From: Bradyrhizobium sp. AUGA SZCCT0176
GTDB lineage: Bacteria > Pseudomonadota > Alphaproteobacteria > Rhizobiales > Xanthobacteraceae
Direction of reading: 5' to 3'
Assembly: GCF_018130145.1 (NCBI RefSeq)
Contig: NZ_JAFCMB010000004.1
Location: 124,001 to 188,000 of the forward strand
DNA: 64,000 nucleotides
The stretch's first letter is position 1. The number at the start of each line of letters is the position of its first letter. The notes under the pieces are model-generated. The model did no database searches and was not told where the DNA came from. It worked only from the letters and a program-made list of their open reading frames with translations. Position numbers and translations under genes: made by a program. This document shows, in pieces, positions 8,220 to 17,075 of this stretch.

Positions 8220-9435
8220 AGGTCGCGGCAGCCTGCGCACGGGCCGGCGCCGGAAGGCCTGCGGTCTTGCGCCGCCAGTGTTCCAGCGACAGCGGCAGCT
8301 CTTCCGCGGCCTCGACGCGATTGCGGCCGCTGCGTTTGGCCTGATAGAGCGCGGTGTCGGCCGCCGCCAGCAGCACCTCGAGTTCGGTGCCCGCCGGCCC
8401 GCCGGCCACGCCGATGCTGACGGTGGTATCGACCGGCCCTTCCTCGCACACGATTCCGGACGCCTCGAACGCTTCACGCACGCGCTCGGCCACCAGCACG
8501 CCCTCTTCCAGCGCACACGGCAACAGCGCGGCGAACTCCTCGCCGCCGATGCGGCCTGACAGATCGCTGATGCGCAGATTATTGACCACGACGGTGGCAA
8601 ACAGTTTGAGGATTTCATCACCCGCCGGATGACCGAAACGGTCGTTGATGCCCTTGAAATGGTCGATGTCGAAGATCATCACCGTCACCGGCCGGCCGGC
8701 GTTGGCCTCGCGTTCGATCACCCGCGCACAGGCCTCGGCAAAGCCGCGGCGGTTGAACATGCCGCTCAAGGGATCGATCGACGCTGCCGTCTTGTGCACG
8801 GTCACGGCACGATCCGACACCAGCATGAAGATGACGAACACGGTGCCGATCGCATAAAGCACGAGCTCGATCGAAAACGCCGTCACCCAGATGCTGCTGT
8901 AGAAGGTTTCGTCGTGTGGACGCAGCAGATCGCCGAGCAGGATCGGCAGCATCAGCACGCAGCCGTGCATGACAGGCACCGCAATGGTCGGCCAGCGCTT
9001 CTGCATGCTGCGCCGCCGCTCGCTCCACAATTCGGAGGCCGTCAGCGCCGCGTAGATCGCAACGATGGCCGCACCGGCGGTCAGGCGCATCGCCGGATCC
9101 AGCCACGGCAAGCCCACGGATACACCGACCCAGGCGATCGCGCCGAACACCAGTCCCGGCAGATTGGGCTTGCGGCCGAGGAATACACGGGCGGCATTCC
9201 AGACCATGCCGCAGGCGATGAAGCCGACCGCGTTCAACGCCAGCGTCAGCGGTCCGCCAAGTGCGGCGCCGCCGACGGTCCAGATCGCGACCGAGGCCGC
9301 ACCGAGCAGATAGGCCGTGCCCCACCACTTCAACGCCGGGACATTTTCCTGCTTGCCGAAGAAAATGAGCATGGCCCCGAGCATGCCCGCAACCATGGTT
9401 GCGAACAGATATAGCGTGGACGTATCGAACGACAT
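8218..9435 (-). CDS. Membrane-bound GGDEF diguanylate cyclase
   Basis: 405 residues from the ATG at 9435; a start at 9657 would run through the rpsI terminator and is rejected. The N-terminal about 220 residues hold several hydrophobic helices, forming a membrane sensor. The C-terminal GGDEF domain opens at DPLSGMFNRRGF and carries DIDHFKGINDRFGHPAGD and the active-site motif GGEEF. An RISD motif sits exactly five residues before GGEEF, matching the inhibitory I-site RxxD, so c-di-GMP feedback inhibition is likely. There is no EAL domain. Expected activity is 2 GTP to c-di-GMP; the signal is unknown. Confidence 0.92.
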   Translation of the reverse strand: MSFDTSTLYLFATMVAGMLGAMLIFFGKQENVPALKWWGTAYLLGAASVAIWTVGGAALGGPLTLALNAVGFIACGMVWNAARVFLGRKPNLPGLVFGAIAWVGVSVGLPWLDPAMRLTAGAAIVAIYAALTASELWSERRRSMQKRWPTIAVPVMHGCVLMLPILLGDLLRPHDETFYSSIWVTAFSIELVLYAIGTVFVIFMLVSDRAVTVHKTAASIDPLSGMFNRRGFAEACARVIEREANAGRPVTVMIFDIDHFKGINDRFGHPAGDEILKLFATVVVNNLRISDLSGRIGGEEFAALLPCALEEGVLVAERVREAFEASGIVCEEGPVDTTVSIGVAGGPAGTELEVLLAAADTALYQAKRSGRNRVEAAEELPLSLEHWRRKTAGLPAPARAQAAAT

Positions 9436-9599
9436 GAGCCCCACCGTAAAAGTGTGATGCAATGCTGGGAGCGTATTTGGAAATGTGATGCTGCGCCCCC
9501 GCAGTCCTGGCACGCTAGGCCGCTCGGGTTCCAATTTCGTGTGTACGCGCACGAAAGTTTTCGTGAAAATCTGCGTTAATTCATCTCTAAACTCACAAC

Positions 9600-9627
9600 A
9601 AAAAGGGCGCTGAAAAGCGCCCTTTTT
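9600..9627 (-). terminator. Rho-independent terminator after rpsI
   Basis: An 11-bp stem (AAAAAGGGCGC pairing with GCGCCCTTTTT) with a 6-nt loop lies 45 nt after the rpsI stop. The T run follows on the minus strand. The symmetric A/T flanks mean it could also stop transcription from the other side. Confidence 0.9.
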
Positions 9628-9672
9628 CTTCGTTTTTGAATGCAGCAATCGCTGCAAATTTTAGCGAAGCAA

Positions 9673-10149
9673 TTAGCGCTTCGAGAACTGGAACGACTTG
9701 CGCGCCTTGGCGCGGCCGTACTTCTTGCGCTCCACGGTACGGGAGTCGCGGGTCAGGAAGCCGCCCTTCTTCAACACGCCGCGCAGATCCGGCTCGAAGC
9801 AGGTCAGCGCCTTGGAGATGCCGTGACGCACGGCACCCGCCTGGCCCGACAGACCGCCGCCGGCGACCGTGCAGATGACATCGTACTGGCCGGCACGGGC
9901 AGCTGCGACCAGCGGCTGCTGGATCAGCATGCGCAGAACGGGACGCGCGAAATAGACTTCGACTTCGCGGGTATTGACCACGATCTTGCCGGCGCCCGGC
10001 TTGATCCAGACGCGGGCGACCGCGTCCTTGCGCTTGCCGGTGGCGTAGGCTCGGCCGAACTTGTCGACCTTCTTGACGTATTTCGGCGCGTCGGGCGAAG
10101 CCGTCTTCAGGGACGACAACTGGTCGAGCGACTGCATGGTATCGGACAT
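9673..10149 (-). CDS. rpsI: 30S ribosomal protein S9
   Basis: 158 residues. The conserved S9 core starts at [17 protein letters not shown] and includes [15 protein letters not shown]. It ends in the basic tail [17 protein letters not shown], whose last residues reach the P-site tRNA in the small subunit. The about 30-residue N-terminal extension before the core is usual in alphaproteobacteria. It follows rplM by one base, the standard L13-S9 operon, and ends at a strong terminator. Confidence 0.98.
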   Translation of the reverse strand: MSDTMQSLDQLSSLKTASPDAPKYVKKVDKFGRAYATGKRKDAVARVWIKPGAGKIVVNTREVEVYFARPVLRMLIQQPLVAAARAGQYDVICTVAGGGLSGQAGAVRHGISKALTCFEPDLRGVLKKGGFLTRDSRTVERKKYGRAKARKSFQFSKR

Positions 10150-10150
10150 C

Positions 10151-10615
10151 TTATGCGGCCCTCATGTTCTTGCGGTTCATCGAAGCGATATCAACCGTCT
10201 CGGGCTGCTGGGCTTCATGCGGATGTTCGGCGCCGGCGTAAACGCGCAGATTGCCCATCTGCACGCGGCCGAGCGGTCCGCGGGGGATCATGCGCTCGAT
10301 GGCCTTCTCGACGACGCGCTCGGGGAAGCGACCCTCGAGGATCGACTTCGCGGTGCGTTCCTTGATGCCGCCGATGAAGCCGGTGTGCTTGTAGTAGACC
10401 TTCTGGTCGCGCTTGCGACCGGTCAGAACGACATGCGCCGCATTGATGATGACGACGTGATCGCCGCAATCGACGTGGGGCGTGTAGGTAGGCAGGTGTT
10501 TGCCGCGCAGGCGCATGGCGACCAGGGTAGCGAGCCGTCCGACCACCAGACCTTTGGCGTCGATCAGCACCCACTTCTTCGTCACCTCGGCGGGCTTAGC
10601 CGAAAAGGTTTTCAT
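10151..10615 (-). CDS. rplM: 50S ribosomal protein L13
   Basis: 154 residues, usual L13 length. Diagnostic stretches are [35 protein letters not shown] and [18 protein letters not shown]. It is an early-assembly protein of the large subunit. First gene of the rplM-rpsI operon; two GC-rich hairpins in its leader may serve feedback control. Confidence 0.98.
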   Translation of the reverse strand: MKTFSAKPAEVTKKWVLIDAKGLVVGRLATLVAMRLRGKHLPTYTPHVDCGDHVVIINAAHVVLTGRKRDQKVYYKHTGFIGGIKERTAKSILEGRFPERVVEKAIERMIPRGPLGRVQMGNLRVYAGAEHPHEAQQPETVDIASMNRKNMRAA

Positions 10616-10642
10616 GTGAGGAAATCCGTGAAAGGGGACTGC

Positions 10643-10685
10643 GGCGCAGGCTGCGCCGAACTGCGCGGTTTCTAGAGAACCGCGC
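10643..10685 (-). promoter_or_regulatory. Paired hairpins in the rplM leader
   Basis: Two inverted repeats lie back to back just before the rplM ribosome site: GCGCGGTT/AACCGCGC at 10663-10685 and GGCGCA/TGCGCC at 10643-10657. Neither is followed by a T run, so they do not look like terminators. Ribosomal operons often use leader structures for autogenous control; that role here is inference. Confidence 0.4.
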
Positions 10686-10769
10686 GCGGCGCGTCAATGC
10701 CAAATGGCGATAATTACAATAGCAAAAACAATGCCTTAGAAATATGGTGTTATATTACCGTATAAAAGC

Positions 10770-11198
10770 CTATTTGTTTGGAATGGAATAGGTCGACGTC
10801 ACGTGTGCGATCGGATCGGGCGACGTGCCCGACAGCAGATTGACCTCCCCCACCGCCAGGCGCTTGCCGAGCTTCAACAGCCGCGCTGCGGCCAGCACGT
10901 CCTGTCCGGGCTGGCCCTTGCGCAGGAAATTGATGTTGAGATTGGTGGTCACCGCGAGCCCAACCGGTCCGATCGCCGACAGCAGCACCACATACATTGC
11001 GAAATCGGCCATCGCCATCAGGGTTGGGCCCGACACCGTGCCGCCCGGGCGGAGCATGTTCTCGTTGTAGCGCTGGCGCAGCAGGCAGGTTTCGCCATCC
11101 GCGCTTTCGATGGTGATATCGCCGCCTTTGAACGCCTGCGGGAATTCCTCGTGGAGGAACTTCTCCAGTTCAGCCACGCTCATTTTCGCTGCCGCCAT
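10770..11198 (-). CDS. PaaI-type hotdog thioesterase
   Basis: 142 residues from the ATG at 11198 (an internal ATG at 11183 is possible). LRPGGTVSGPTLMAMADFAM is the hotdog motif with the catalytic-helix region of PaaI/4HBT-like acyl-CoA thioesterases. NLNINFLRKGQPGQDVLAAA forms the following strands. It probably hydrolyses an acyl- or aryl-CoA. It is divergent from an enoyl-CoA hydratase 96 bp away, which suggests a link to acyl-CoA metabolism, but the substrate is unknown. Confidence 0.85.
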   Translation of the reverse strand: MAAAKMSVAELEKFLHEEFPQAFKGGDITIESADGETCLLRQRYNENMLRPGGTVSGPTLMAMADFAMYVVLLSAIGPVGLAVTTNLNINFLRKGQPGQDVLAAARLLKLGKRLAVGEVNLLSGTSPDPIAHVTSTYSIPNK

Positions 11199-11294
11199 GC
11201 TGACCCCTGCCCTCGCTTCAGATCGCCTGTTACATTAAGTTGTCATCAAAGCCCAAACAAAACCCAAGAAAACCATTGAGCGGAAATTTTTGAG

Positions 11295-12119
11295 ATGTCG
11301 CCCCAGACCGCCCGCGCGCCTGCCCCTCAATCGCCGATCCTGCTGCGCGAGCGGGTCGGCAGCGTCGCCGTGCTTACCTTGAACCGGCCCGCGGCGCGCA
11401 ACAGCCTGTCGGAGGGCTTGATCGCCGAACTGCATGCGGCGCTGAAGGACATTCACAGCGACAAGAATGTGCGCGCACTCGTCATCGCCGCCAGCGGCCC
11501 GGCGTTTTCGGCCGGCCACGACATGAAGGAACTGACCGCGCGCCGAAGCGACGCCGATAGCGGCCGCGCCTATTTCGCAGAGATCATGAATGCCTGCAGC
11601 GCGATGATGCAGGCGATCGTGCAATTGCCGAAGCCGGTGGTCGCCGCGGTTCAGGGCGTCGCCACCGCCGCCGGTTGCCAGCTGGTCGCGAGCTGCGATC
11701 TGGCGATCGCCTCCGAAGCCGCAAGCTTCGCCACGCCCGGCGTCGACATCGGGCTGTTCTGTTCGACGCCGATGGTGGCGCTGTCGCGCAACGTGCCGCG
11801 CAAGCAGGCGATGGAAATGCTGCTCACCGGCGAGCCGGTGGACGCCACGACGGCGCAAAACCTCGGCCTCGTCAATCGCGTGGTTCCACCCGGCACCGAA
11901 CGCGATGCGGCGATTGCACTGGCGCAAAAGGTTGCGCTGAAATCCGCCTACACCGTCAAGCTCGGCAAGGAGGCCTTCTATCGCCAGGCCGAAATGAGCC
12001 TCGCCGACGCCTATCGCTACGCGGCAGAGGTGATGACCGAAAACATGATGGCGCGCGACGCCGAGGAAGGCATCGGCGCCTTCATCGAGAAACGCGAGCC
12101 GAAATGGCAGGATAGATAG
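11295..12119 (+). CDS. Enoyl-CoA hydratase/isomerase family protein
   Basis: 274 residues. The crotonase fold is evident: LNRPAARNSLSEGLIAELHA, the oxyanion-hole segment ASGPAFSAGHDMKE and VQGVATAAGCQLVASCDLAIA. In the second active-site region, where hydratases carry a catalytic glutamate, the sequence is TPGVDIGLFCSTP, so true hydratase activity is not assured and isomerase or other crotonase chemistry is possible. A palindromic repeat follows the stop. Confidence 0.88.
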   Translation: MSPQTARAPAPQSPILLRERVGSVAVLTLNRPAARNSLSEGLIAELHAALKDIHSDKNVRALVIAASGPAFSAGHDMKELTARRSDADSGRAYFAEIMNACSAMMQAIVQLPKPVVAAVQGVATAAGCQLVASCDLAIASEAASFATPGVDIGLFCSTPMVALSRNVPRKQAMEMLLTGEPVDATTAQNLGLVNRVVPPGTERDAAIALAQKVALKSAYTVKLGKEAFYRQAEMSLADAYRYAAEVMTENMMARDAEEGIGAFIEKREPKWQDR

Positions 12120-12126
12120 CTTTTCC

Positions 12127-12211
12127 GTCATTGCGAGCGCAGCGAAGCAATCCATCGATACCAAGCAAAGAAAGAATGGATTGCTTCGTCGCTTCGCTTC
12201 TCGCAATGACG
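12127..12211. repeat. Long imperfect inverted repeat
   Basis: Left arm GTCATTGCGAGCGCAGCGAA continues to GCAATCCA. The right arm runs from TGGATTGC to GCAATGAC, with a 23-bp spacer. It would fold into a long hairpin between the crotonase gene and the CoA-binding gene. I recall the same element as frequent between genes of Bradyrhizobium. Confidence 0.85.
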
Positions 12212-12224
12212 CAGGGAATCATAA

Positions 12225-12809
12225 ATGAACCACGACGCCTACGACGACAATTACATCCGCGCGATCCTCAACAGCGTGAAATCGATCGCGATGGTCGGCG
12301 CCTCGCCGGTCAACGTGCGGCCGAGTTACTTCGCGTTCAAATATCTGGCACAGCGCGGCTACGACATGATCCCGGTCAATCCCGGCCATGTCGGCAAGAG
12401 CCTGCTCGGCAAACCCTTCGTCGCTTCGCTCGGGGATATCGACCGCCCGATCGACATGATCGACATCTTCCGCAATTCCAGCCACATCATGCCTGTGGTC
12501 GATGAAGCCCTGAAATTGTCGCCGCTGCCGAAGGTGATCTGGATGCAGCTCGGCGCGCGCGACGACGCCGCTGCGGAAAAAGCCGAAGCCGCCGGCATCC
12601 AGGTCGTGATGAACCGCTGCCCGAAGATCGAATATGGACGGCTGTCATCAGAGATTTCCTGGATGGGTGTCAATTCGCGAACGCTCAGCTCCAAGCGCGC
12701 GCCGATCCCGACGCAGGGCATGCGTCTGTCGCTGAACCGGATGAGCGTCGGCGGCGGTGAAACCGCTGCATCCGACCGCGCCGCGAAAAACAAGAGCGAA
12801 CTGTCGTAA
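12225..12809 (+). CDS. CoA-binding domain protein (YccU-like)
   Basis: 194 residues. A Rossmann-type CoA_binding_2 domain spans about residues 15-140: SIAMVGASPVNVRPSYFAFKY, YDMIPVNPGH, then the paired proline-rich strand LPKVIWMQLGARDD and VVMNRCPKIEY. Family members bind CoA but have no established reaction. The hydrophilic C-terminal 40 residues look disordered. It lies just after the inverted repeat, so it probably has its own promoter. Confidence 0.85.
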   Translation: MNHDAYDDNYIRAILNSVKSIAMVGASPVNVRPSYFAFKYLAQRGYDMIPVNPGHVGKSLLGKPFVASLGDIDRPIDMIDIFRNSSHIMPVVDEALKLSPLPKVIWMQLGARDDAAAEKAEAAGIQVVMNRCPKIEYGRLSSEISWMGVNSRTLSSKRAPIPTQGMRLSLNRMSVGGGETAASDRAAKNKSELS

Positions 12810-12992
12810 CGCAGATGCGAAACGATTGTTTCGAAAACGTGGCCAACGGCGCGGAGCGCCGCCTAGCTACAGGCTCCCGTGAAGCACGTCCGTTCCTAAT
12901 CCACGATATGTGAAACGGTCGCCTTGACGGCGGACGCGGCTTGCGATCAGCATGCCGCGCATTTTCGACGAACCAAAAACAGGATGCATAGA

Positions 12993-14273
12993 ATGACCGA
13001 TCGCCACCCGGGATTTTCGACCCTTGCCGTGCATGCGGGCGCGCAGCCTGATCCGACCACCGGCGCGCGGGCGACGCCGATCTATCAAACCACGTCCTTT
13101 GTTTTCAACGACGCCGATCACGCTGCGTCGCTGTTCGGCCTGCAGGCCTTCGGCAACATCTATACCCGCATCGGCAATCCGACCAACGCCGTGCTGGAAG
13201 AACGCGTCGCCGCGCTCGAAGGCGGCACCGCCGCGCTTGCAGTCGCGTCCGGACACGCCGCCCAGGTGGTGGTGTTCCAGCAATTGCTGATGCCCGGCGA
13301 CGAGATCATTGCCGCGCGCAAACTCTATGGTGGATCGATCAACCAGTTCACGCATGCATTCAAGAGCTTTGGCTGGAACGTCGCATGGGCGGATTCCGAT
13401 GATATTGCAAGCTTCGAACGCGCGGTGACGCCGCACACCAAGGCGATCTTCATCGAGTCGATCGCCAATCCCTCGGGCAGCATCACCGATATCGAGGCGA
13501 TCGCCGCCGTCGCCCGCAAGGCCGGCGTGCCATTGATCGTCGACAACACGCTTGCCACCCCCTACCTGATCCGCCCGATCGACCACGGCGCCGACATCGT
13601 CGTCCATTCGCTGACGAAATTTCTGGGCGGCCACGGCAATTCGCTCGGCGGAATCATCGTCGATGCCGGCACCTTCGACTGGTCGAAGGACAACAAGTAT
13701 CCGATGCTGAGCGAGCCGCGCCCCGAATATCACGGCATCAAGCTGCAGGAAACTTTTGGCAATTTCGCCTTTGCGATCGCCTGTCGCGTGCTCGGCCTGC
13801 GCGACCTCGGCCCGGCGCTGTCGCCGTTCAACGCCTTCATGATCCTCACCGGCATCGAGACGCTGCCGCTGCGCATGCAGAAGCATTGCGAGAACGCCAA
13901 GGCCGTCGCGGAATTTCTCGCCGGCCATCCGAAGGTCGCCGCGGTGAACTATGCGGGTCTCGCCAGCGACAGGTACAACAACCTCGCGCGCAAATACGCA
14001 CCGAAGGGTGCCGGCGCGGTGTTCACCTTCAGCCTCAAGGACGGTTATGACGCCGGCGTCAACCTGGTGTCGAACCTGAAACTGTTCTCGCATCTGGCCA
14101 ATGTCGGGGACACCCGGTCGCTGGTGATCCACCCGGCCTCGACCACGCACAGCCAGCTCGATGACGCCGCCAAGGTGAAATCGGGCGCCGCCCCCGACGT
14201 GGTCCGGCTGTCGATCGGCATCGAGGACAAGGAAGACCTGATCGCGGATCTGGAGCAGGCGCTGACGGCCTGA
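12993..14273 (+). CDS. metY: O-acetylhomoserine sulfhydrylase (aminocarboxypropyltransferase)
   Basis: 426 residues from the ATG at 12993; an upstream in-frame start at 12924 would add 23 unconserved residues. This is a Cys/Met metabolism PLP enzyme: FSTLAVHAGAQPDPTTGARA opening, YTRIGNPTNAVLE, LVIDNTLATPYL and the PLP lysine in VVHSLTKFLGGHG. Its length and the long insertion before GIETLPLRMQKH fit MetY rather than cystathionine synthase. It forms homocysteine from O-acetylhomoserine and sulfide. The 183-bp leader (12810-12992) has two short hairpins at 12818-12833 and 12848-12860 but no riboswitch I recognise. Confidence 0.92.
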   Translation: MTDRHPGFSTLAVHAGAQPDPTTGARATPIYQTTSFVFNDADHAASLFGLQAFGNIYTRIGNPTNAVLEERVAALEGGTAALAVASGHAAQVVVFQQLLMPGDEIIAARKLYGGSINQFTHAFKSFGWNVAWADSDDIASFERAVTPHTKAIFIESIANPSGSITDIEAIAAVARKAGVPLIVDNTLATPYLIRPIDHGADIVVHSLTKFLGGHGNSLGGIIVDAGTFDWSKDNKYPMLSEPRPEYHGIKLQETFGNFAFAIACRVLGLRDLGPALSPFNAFMILTGIETLPLRMQKHCENAKAVAEFLAGHPKVAAVNYAGLASDRYNNLARKYAPKGAGAVFTFSLKDGYDAGVNLVSNLKLFSHLANVGDTRSLVIHPASTTHSQLDDAAKVKSGAAPDVVRLSIGIEDKEDLIADLEQALTA

Positions 14274-14305
14274 GGGCCATCGCACGTCGCATCACCACGA
14301 CTCGT

Positions 14306-14329
14306 GGTACCCCGCGAAAGCGGGGTACC
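14306..14329. repeat. Perfect 10-bp-stem palindrome
   Basis: GGTACCCCGC and GCGGGGTACC flank a GAAA tetraloop, a very stable hairpin 33 bp after metY. No T run follows, so it is more like a REP-type element than a classic terminator. Similar elements are dispersed in Bradyrhizobium. Confidence 0.8.
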
Positions 14330-14509
14330 AGTACGCCGCGGCCTATCGGTTTACCCGCCCCCGTGAGCATTGCGCATTCTGGCGGGGTGACGACAGCTGG
14401 TGACCGCCGCCTCCCAGCCGGCCATTTGGCCTGAAATCACAAGCCTCTCATTAACGGTCATTCCGGCATAAAGTGGCGCTGAGCCGCCCTTGATGATTCG
14501 GAGCAAACG

Positions 14510-15046
14510 ATGCTGCGCTGGATGACGCCATTTCTGGTCGCTATTTTCGCGATCGGAACTGCTGCCGCGGACGAGAGCCCCGGCACCGCCAAGGCCACCG
14601 ATGGCACCGCAGCAGCAAAGCCTGCCGACAGCCCGGCCGCTACCACGTCAGCCAAAAGCCCAACCGCGACCAAGCGCGCCAATAACGTCGCCGCCTCCAG
14701 GCGCGCCGCGGTTCGCGCCACAAAACAATTGCCGCCAGGCCTGCCCCGCGCGCACTACAATTACCGGACCACGGTTGCTCCTGCCGCAGCGCCGCTCTAC
14801 GTGCGGCGCGGCCGGCAATTGGTGGTGGTCGAGGAAGCCGATCCCGACGTGCTGTTCACGCCGGTCGGGGTTGTCCCCTATGCGCCGCGTGTCTACGGTG
14901 TGCCGTTGCTGCCGGGCTCCAACACGCTTCCGGGCTATTACGGCACCAGCCATTCCTACAGCTATGATGGCCCCTATTACGGCGGCCCCTACACGCCCTA
15001 TTGGAGCCGCCTGCCTTATGCTGGCGGCGTCTACGGCTATCGCTAG
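14510..15046 (+). CDS. Secreted Ala/Pro- and Tyr/Gly-rich hypothetical protein
   Basis: 178 residues. Residues 1-20 are a signal peptide (MLRWMTPFLVAIFAIGTAAA). The next about 55 residues are low-complexity Ala/Thr/Lys. The C-terminal third is Tyr/Gly/Pro-rich (SYSYDGPYYGGPYTPYW). This resembles small envelope proteins of unknown function in Bradyrhizobiaceae. No enzymatic motif is present. It precedes nrtR by 31 bp. Confidence 0.75.
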   Translation: MLRWMTPFLVAIFAIGTAAADESPGTAKATDGTAAAKPADSPAATTSAKSPTATKRANNVAASRRAAVRATKQLPPGLPRAHYNYRTTVAPAAAPLYVRRGRQLVVVEEADPDVLFTPVGVVPYAPRVYGVPLLPGSNTLPGYYGTSHSYSYDGPYYGGPYTPYWSRLPYAGGVYGYR

Positions 15047-15077
15047 CCGCGACTGCAACAGAAACGGACTTTTGGAC

Positions 15078-16034
15078 GTGGCAGGGCCACCGCGAAAAAC
15101 CAAAACACCGGATTCCGCGCGCGCGATCACCGCCGACCTCGTCGCCGTGCTGGTCGCGGTGACCGACGGCCAACCCAAGATCATGACGATCGCCAATGCG
15201 GGTGCGCTGCCGAGCGGGCCGTTCGAGTTCAAGCACCGCTCGCTGCAATCAGGTTTGCGGGCGTGGGTCGAAGCGCAAACCGGCCATCCACTCGGCTATG
15301 TCGAGCAGTTGTACACTTTCGCCGATCGCGGACGGACCGGCGATGCCCGGTCGCCGCATAGCATCTCGATCAGCTATTTGGGATTGACCCGCGAGGATGA
15401 GATTGGCGAGGGGGCGGAGGCCCATTGGTCCGGCTGGTATGATTATTTCCCCTGGGAAGATCATCGGGAAGGGCCGCCTTCTCTGCTGGCGAAACTGCTG
15501 ACGCCGCGACTGCGCGCATGGGCGAAATCCGCCCCCTCCACAGCGCTGCAGCGGGAGCGCTGGCAGCGTGCCGCGATCACCTTCGGGTTCGAAGACCGCG
15601 AGTGGAATGAAGAACTCGTGCTGCAACGCTACGAGTTGCTCTTTGAGGCAGCACTAATTCCCGAAGCGGTTCGCGAAGGCGGCAACGCGGCCACGCTGGT
15701 GCCCGGCCGACCGATGACGGCCGATCACCGCCGTATTCTCGCGACCGGCATCGCCAGGCTGCGGGCCAAGATCAAATACCGCCCCGTGGTATTCGAACTG
15801 ATGCCGGCGGAATTCACCCTGCTGCAACTGCAACGCAGTGTTGAAGCGCTTGCAGGACGACTGGTGCACAAGCAGAACTTCCGCCGCCTGATGGAACAAC
15901 AGCAACTCGTTGAGGAAACTGGCGCAATCGCCGCCGACACCGTCGGCCGCCCCGCCAAGCTGTTCCGCTTCCGCCACGCGGTCCTGGCCGAACGGGCCGT
16001 CGCCGGAACCAAGCTGCCGCTCTCGCGCACTTGA
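15078..16034 (+). CDS. nrtR: NrtR-type Nudix-related transcriptional regulator of NAD synthesis
   Basis: 318 residues from a GTG at 15078; TTG at 15072 is an alternative. The same frame is open back to 14601, but that part overlaps the secreted-protein gene and is not coding. The N-terminal half is a degenerate Nudix domain (VLVAVTDGQPKIMTI, LRAWVEAQTGHPLGYVEQLY). The C-terminal half carries the winged-helix region typical of NrtR (FELMPAEFTLLQLQRSVEAL, FRRLMEQQQLVEETG, GRPAKLFRFR). NrtR proteins repress NAD genes and release DNA on binding ADP-ribose. Two matching palindromes lie 6-54 bp downstream, directly before nadA. Confidence 0.92.
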   Translation: MAGPPRKTKTPDSARAITADLVAVLVAVTDGQPKIMTIANAGALPSGPFEFKHRSLQSGLRAWVEAQTGHPLGYVEQLYTFADRGRTGDARSPHSISISYLGLTREDEIGEGAEAHWSGWYDYFPWEDHREGPPSLLAKLLTPRLRAWAKSAPSTALQRERWQRAAITFGFEDREWNEELVLQRYELLFEAALIPEAVREGGNAATLVPGRPMTADHRRILATGIARLRAKIKYRPVVFELMPAEFTLLQLQRSVEALAGRLVHKQNFRRLMEQQQLVEETGAIAADTVGRPAKLFRFRHAVLAERAVAGTKLPLSRT

Positions 16035-16040
16035 CTTAGG

Positions 16041-16061
16041 TTATGCTCAGGATAAGTATAA
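16041..16061. promoter_or_regulatory. NrtR-like operator 1
   Basis: A 21-bp imperfect palindrome: TTATGCTCA, three bases, TAAGTATAA. It lies 7 bp after the nrtR stop and shares its pattern with the second site 27 bp downstream, placing both on nearly the same helix face if the pitch is about 10.5 bp plus half a turn of slack. Confidence 0.7.
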
Positions 16062-16067
16062 GCCATG

Positions 16068-16088
16068 ATATGCTCATGGAGAGTATAA
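16068..16088. promoter_or_regulatory. NrtR-like operator 2, abutting the nadA start
   Basis: A 21-bp imperfect palindrome: ATATGCTCA, three bases, AGAGTATAA. It ends one base before the nadA ATG and contains its likely ribosome site (GGAGAG). Protein bound here would block both transcription and ribosome access on DNA-proximal RNA. Confidence 0.72.

Positions 16089-17071
<983 letters not shown>

Positions 17072-17075
<4 letters not shown>

Noticed and set aside
9436..9657. Upstream extension of the diguanylate cyclase
   Set aside because: It would cross the rpsI terminator and start beside the rpsI stop; the membrane domain starts naturally at 9435.
12810..12992. Possible SAM riboswitch before metY
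   Set aside because: Searched by eye for the SAM-II core (GTGATTTG, GCTTGCA, GTTAAA, GCTAAA) and did not find it; only two short hairpins are present.
12867..14285. 472-codon minus-strand frame opposite metY
   Set aside because: Antisense of a well-conserved PLP enzyme; composition is a mirror of its codon bias.
14601..15077. Upstream extension of the NrtR reading frame
   Set aside because: It overlaps the secreted-protein gene in another frame, and conserved NrtR sequence begins only after 15078.
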